From Acidobacteriota bacterium (GTDB lineage: Bacteria > Acidobacteriota > Terriglobia > Terriglobales > Acidobacteriaceae): 7,580 bases of DNA. Under the pieces are notes generated by a model. It made no database searches. It worked only from the letters and a program-made list of their open reading frames with translations, and was not told where the DNA came from. Positions 5,158 through 7,580 of this stretch are shown piece by piece. Position 1 is the first letter of the stretch; the number at the start of each line of letters is the position of its first letter. The stretch covers positions 1 through 7,580 of the forward strand of contig QHZV01000320.1 in the NCBI GenBank assembly GCA_003224785.1, written 5' to 3'. The translations under genes and the position numbers were made by a program.

Positions 5158-5790
5158 CTACAGCCCAGCGCCTGAATCTGATTGTATCGAAGCGTACTGT
5201 TCCGGCGTGTCAATGTTTGCGGTGACCTGAGAATCGCTAACCGGAACGTACAGAATGCGCTGCTGATTGGCGTGTTCGATGTCGCGGGCTACGCTGGTGG
5301 CAGGCGCCTTCAGAAACGCTTCGATCATTTCCCGTCCAATCAGAATGGGATGACCGTGCTTTCCCTGGTACTCGGGTACCACCGACCAAACATCGTGATT
5401 ACGATTGGCAAAGGCGGAAGTTAAAGCCTGCAAGCTCGTGGATTGCGGCGGAGGACGATCTACCAGCGTCACCATCGCAGCGTCGCGTCCCTGGTTCAGA
5501 ACCTCACGCAGACCGACTTGAAGTGAACTGAATTGTCCAAGCTCTGGGTTCGGATTCAGCGCCAGAAATGCGCCACAACCGTAGATCACGGGGCGAAGCG
5601 CGGTTTCGTTCTTGCCCGCAACAATGATGACGAGATCGCAGTAGTCCGAGAGCGCCTTGATTGCTGCAGAAAGCAATGTGCCGCCGGACGGAGTATTCGG
5701 GGGTAGGTTTGGCGGCCAGGGCAGAAGCGCTTTATCGCGACCCATGCGCGTGGATTCGCCTGCGGCAAGAATGATTCCGGCCAGTCCCAT
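5158..5790 (-). CDS. MocA/MobA-like nucleotidyltransferase (probable molybdenum cofactor cytidylyl/guanylyltransferase)
   Basis: A 210-residue NTP-transferase with the GT-A-type fold. The nucleotide-binding signature LAAGESTRMGRDK spans residues 8-20. Asp111 in LVDRPPP sits where MocA/MobA have the metal-binding Asp (usually D-M/Q-P). HGHPIL at 145-150 and NIDTPEQY at 192-199 are typical of MocA-type proteins, which add CMP to the molybdopterin cofactor for xanthine dehydrogenase-class enzymes. A Pro-rich insert occupies about residues 25-36. The ATG at 5790 is preceded by GGAG (4-base spacing) inside the hemQ end, and the hemQ TAG lies one base away, so translation is probably coupled. Other family roles (sugar-nucleotide synthesis or an unrelated nucleotidylyl transfer) cannot be excluded, and no molybdoenzyme gene is in view. 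Confidence 0.82.
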   Translation of the reverse strand: MGLAGIILAAGESTRMGRDKALLPWPPNLPPNTPSGGTLLSAAIKALSDYCDLVIIVAGKNETALRPVIYGCGAFLALNPNPELGQFSSLQVGLREVLNQGRDAAMVTLVDRPPPQSTSLQALTSAFANRNHDVWSVVPEYQGKHGHPILIGREMIEAFLKAPATSVARDIEHANQQRILYVPVSDSQVTANIDTPEQYASIQSDSGAGL

Positions 5791-5791
5791 G

Positions 5792-6655
5792 CTACTCCGG
5801 CACTTCGCCGTTCAGAAGCTTGCCGAGACTGCACCATGAGCAGCGCACGCCGACATAGAAATGCCCGAATTGTGCATACACAGCGCTGACTTCGTCGAAG
5901 CGCATCTCGTAAATCAACTTCTTGAACACCAGTGGATCGTCGGCGAACAAATCGACGCCCCACTCCCAATCGTCGAAGCCGATCGAGCCGGTGATGATCT
6001 GCTTGACCTCTCCGGCATACCGACGGCCCACGAGCCCATGTTCATTCATCTGGCGGGCGCGCTCTTCAATCGGCAGCGTGTACCAGTTCTTATCTTCACC
6101 TCGGCGCCGGTCCATGGGATAGAAACTTACGTATCGCGCCTTCGGAATTTCAGGGAAAAGTCGTGGATGCATGGCTTCGCGCTGCCGAGCCAGAGTTTCG
6201 CTGATTGCCTTCTTCCATTCATCGGTGTGCGGTTCAAGGCCTTGTTCGGTCAGCTCGCGATAGGTCTTCAGGCTCGACTCGTAGAGCCCAAGTTCGATCA
6301 CAGAGACATACGATGTAGCCGGCTCGAGGTAATCACTCAAACGCATGTTCGCGAGCTGCATTTCCGCGCGATTTAATTCGTCGAATGACTCGCGGAAATG
6401 CACAAACATCAGGTCGCCTTTGTGCCCGAGCAACGAAAACAATGCTGATTGTCCGGAGCTACTTTGTTCCCACTGATTCAGGACCTCGGCGGCTTCTCCC
6501 GCGACCTCCGCCTTATGTGCCGGACGCAACGGCCGCCATGCCGACCAACGAAAGCGAAACATCTGATGCAACACGCTGTAGCCCTCGATGGTGAGAGGGA
6601 CCGGCGGCATCTCGGCGGACGCGGTTTGCGGGCGCATTGTGCGGGTTGCCGTCAT
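5792..6655 (-). CDS. hemQ: Coproheme decarboxylase HemQ (chlorite dismutase family)
   Basis: HemQ turns Fe-coproporphyrin III into haem b with peroxide, the last step of the coproporphyrin-dependent haem pathway, in the cytoplasm. By comparison with the remembered Listeria/Staphylococcus enzymes, the catalytic Tyr is Tyr179 in YPM (179-181). The proximal haem ligand is His206 in NEHG, and Gln219 sits at the distal position (13 residues after the His, as in known HemQ; true chlorite dismutases have Arg there). The GSIGFDDWEWGVDLFADD block at 223-240 and YEMRFDEVSA at 249-258 are near-diagnostic. The 287 residues exceed the usual 230-250 because of a roughly 20-residue N-terminal leader and an 18-residue tail containing CSWC (272-275). 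The ATG at 6655 lacks a clear Shine-Dalgarno; Met16 (codon ending at 6610) is an alternative. First gene of the hemQ, MocA-like, HAD unit. Confidence 0.95.
   Translation of the reverse strand: MTATRTMRPQTASAEMPPVPLTIEGYSVLHQMFRFRWSAWRPLRPAHKAEVAGEAAEVLNQWEQSSSGQSALFSLLGHKGDLMFVHFRESFDELNRAEMQLANMRLSDYLEPATSYVSVIELGLYESSLKTYRELTEQGLEPHTDEWKKAISETLARQREAMHPRLFPEIPKARYVSFYPMDRRRGEDKNWYTLPIEERARQMNEHGLVGRRYAGEVKQIITGSIGFDDWEWGVDLFADDPLVFKKLIYEMRFDEVSAVYAQFGHFYVGVRCSWCSLGKLLNGEVPE
5795..5798 (-). promoter_or_regulatory. Shine-Dalgarno of the MocA-like gene inside the hemQ 3' end
   Basis: On the minus strand GGAG is followed by the hemQ TAG, one base, then the ATG of the next gene. The 4-base spacing is short but usable. 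The arrangement indicates termination-reinitiation coupling between the two genes. Confidence 0.5.
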
Positions 6656-6851
6656 GATCAGTTAGACCATAAAACCATACCATGTCACGCGACCATCCTC
6701 ACCTAACGAGTTCTAAGTCTCTGAACAAATTGGCGCGCTTGGCCGCTAATGGGCCTTGCGGCGACTGTGAACTTCCGGCTTCCCCATGATCAAGGAGTAA
6801 GCGCGAATCGCTTCCTCTAAACCGACGCGCCGATAACAGGCAACATAGGTA
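6656..6851. other. Divergent intergenic region between hemQ and the TolB-like gene
   Basis: This 196-base spacer must carry the promoters of both divergent genes. Near the hemQ start ACCAT occurs three times (6666-6670, 6674-6678, 6679-6683). I could not pick a convincing -35/-10 pair, and no small gene with a credible start and codon pattern is visible. Confidence 0.5.
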
Positions 6852-7580
6852 ATGCTAAAATTCGCTGCCATGACCGAGCCGAGATGGGTGATCGCGCTAG
6901 CGACGTGCTTTCTGACCTGCTGCTCCGCGCATCCACACGTAAGCGACGAGCGTCAGGTGACCGGCATTGTGGGAATGGCGAGTTCGCCGGTCCTTTCCCG
7001 CGACGGCGCGACACTCGCCTTCGCTGCAGCTCCAGATAATCATGCGAATCCGCAGATCTGGATAATGCGGCTGGATGGCGCAACACCGCCAACGCAATTG
7101 ACCAGTGATGCAGCGCAAAACTATGACCCAGACTTCAGCTCGGACGGCCTGACTATCTATTACACGTCTTCACGAACTCCCCGCGGTGTTTATCGCGTGC
7201 CTGTTTCCGGCGGAGTGAGCGAGCTAGTTGTCGGAGGGGGATGGGTTGCCAGGGTCTCGCCTGATGGCAAGGCCCTGCTGTACGGTAAAGGCTCCGGCCT
7301 TTACCGGCGGAACATCGACGGAGGTACGTCAACACCGATTTTGCCAGCGGCCTCGAACTCGTATTCTCCAGTCTGGTCGCCCGACGGTTCGCGGATTATG
7401 GTCACCGCCCAGAACCCATCTGAACCCGCGGCGGAGTGGTGGATTGTCCCTCTACAAGGAGGCACGCCACGCAAGACTGGAATTGTGGCTGAGCTTCGCA
7501 ACCAGGGCTTCAATAACGAATCACTGGACGCATGGACACCAGGTGACTGGATCGTATTCAGCGGGATGCAAAGCGAAACG
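6852..7580 (+). CDS. TolB-like beta-propeller (PD40) protein, exported, cut by the window end
   Basis: The frame stays open to the last base, so the C-terminus is missing (243 codons visible). The N-terminus MLKFAAMTEPRWVIALATCFLTCC has a basic start and a hydrophobic run, consistent with export; there is a Cys pair but no clean lipobox. After it come repeated TolB/WD40-like blades of about 40-45 residues with the typical SPDG turn: LSRDGATLAF, FSSDGLTIYYTSSR, VSPDGKALLYG and WSPDGSRIMVTAQ. Each alternates with a W/Y-I-x-x-LDGG-like strand (IWIMRLDGA, VYRVPVSGG, LYRRNIDGG, WWIVPLQGG). Such propellers bind proteins or peptides in the periplasm, or form the sensor half of larger regulators and peptidases, which the missing C-terminus could reveal. 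Starts at 6852 and at 6870 are both possible; AGG at 6847-6849 is too close to the first for a good Shine-Dalgarno. Confidence 0.8.
   Translation, partial: MLKFAAMTEPRWVIALATCFLTCCSAHPHVSDERQVTGIVGMASSPVLSRDGATLAFAAAPDNHANPQIWIMRLDGATPPTQLTSDAAQNYDPDFSSDGLTIYYTSSRTPRGVYRVPVSGGVSELVVGGGWVARVSPDGKALLYGKGSGLYRRNIDGGTSTPILPAASNSYSPVWSPDGSRIMVTAQNPSEPAAEWWIVPLQGGTPRKTGIVAELRNQGFNNESLDAWTPGDWIVFSGMQSET

Noticed and set aside
5861..6376. 171-codon plus-strand open frame opposite hemQ
   Set aside because: hemQ carries all catalytic residues in the other strand. The plus-strand product shows no domain and has the look of a mirror frame in GC-rich DNA.
6817..7092. Minus-strand frame across the TolB-like start
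   Set aside because: The plus-strand frame shows an export signal and repeated SPDG blades over the same DNA; the minus frame is Arg/Ser-rich with no motif.

Overview
The window reads as chromosomal DNA of an Acidobacteriota-type bacterium (Koribacter/Terriglobia-like). This placement is inferred from remembered protein resemblance, moderate GC content, short heptamer repeats in the intergenic spaces, and a HemQ-type (coproporphyrin-dependent) haem enzyme. No rRNA, tRNA, CRISPR array, insertion sequence or phage gene was seen. No stretch of more than 300 bases lacks a gene.

Layout. Bases 1-1534 (+): folE (GTP cyclohydrolase I), preceded by a striking inverted pair of heptamer arrays that runs into its start codon, then a classical short-chain dehydrogenase. 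Bases 1703-2682 (+): an exported M48 zinc metalloprotease whose reading frame breaks near 2432-2440. The rest of the protein continues in another frame to a TAG at 2680-2682. Bases 2683-3974 (-): a Nudix hydrolase abutting the protease tail, and upstream of it a BtuF-like substrate-binding protein without a signal peptide. Bases 4076-4456 (+): an IscU/NifU-like Fe-S scaffold variant. Bases 4469-6655 (-): an apparent operon transcribed hemQ, then a MocA/MobA-like nucleotidyltransferase, then a HAD phosphatase. Bases 6852-7580 (+): the start of an exported TolB-like beta-propeller protein that runs off the window.

How the genes relate. Many products concern cofactors: folate/pterin (folE), possibly cobalamin (BtuF-like), Fe-S clusters (scaffold), haem (hemQ) and possibly molybdenum cofactor (MocA-like). 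Only the hemQ group looks like a tight transcription unit, with a 1-base gap between hemQ and the transferase and 26 bases to the HAD gene. The rest is a mosaic of housekeeping genes on both strands.

I did not find a convincing new multi-gene system. The strongest points for a second look are the start-codon-containing hairpin of folE, the broken M48 gene, the scaffold protein lacking the third canonical cysteine, and the recurrence of 7-base-period repeats next to start codons.
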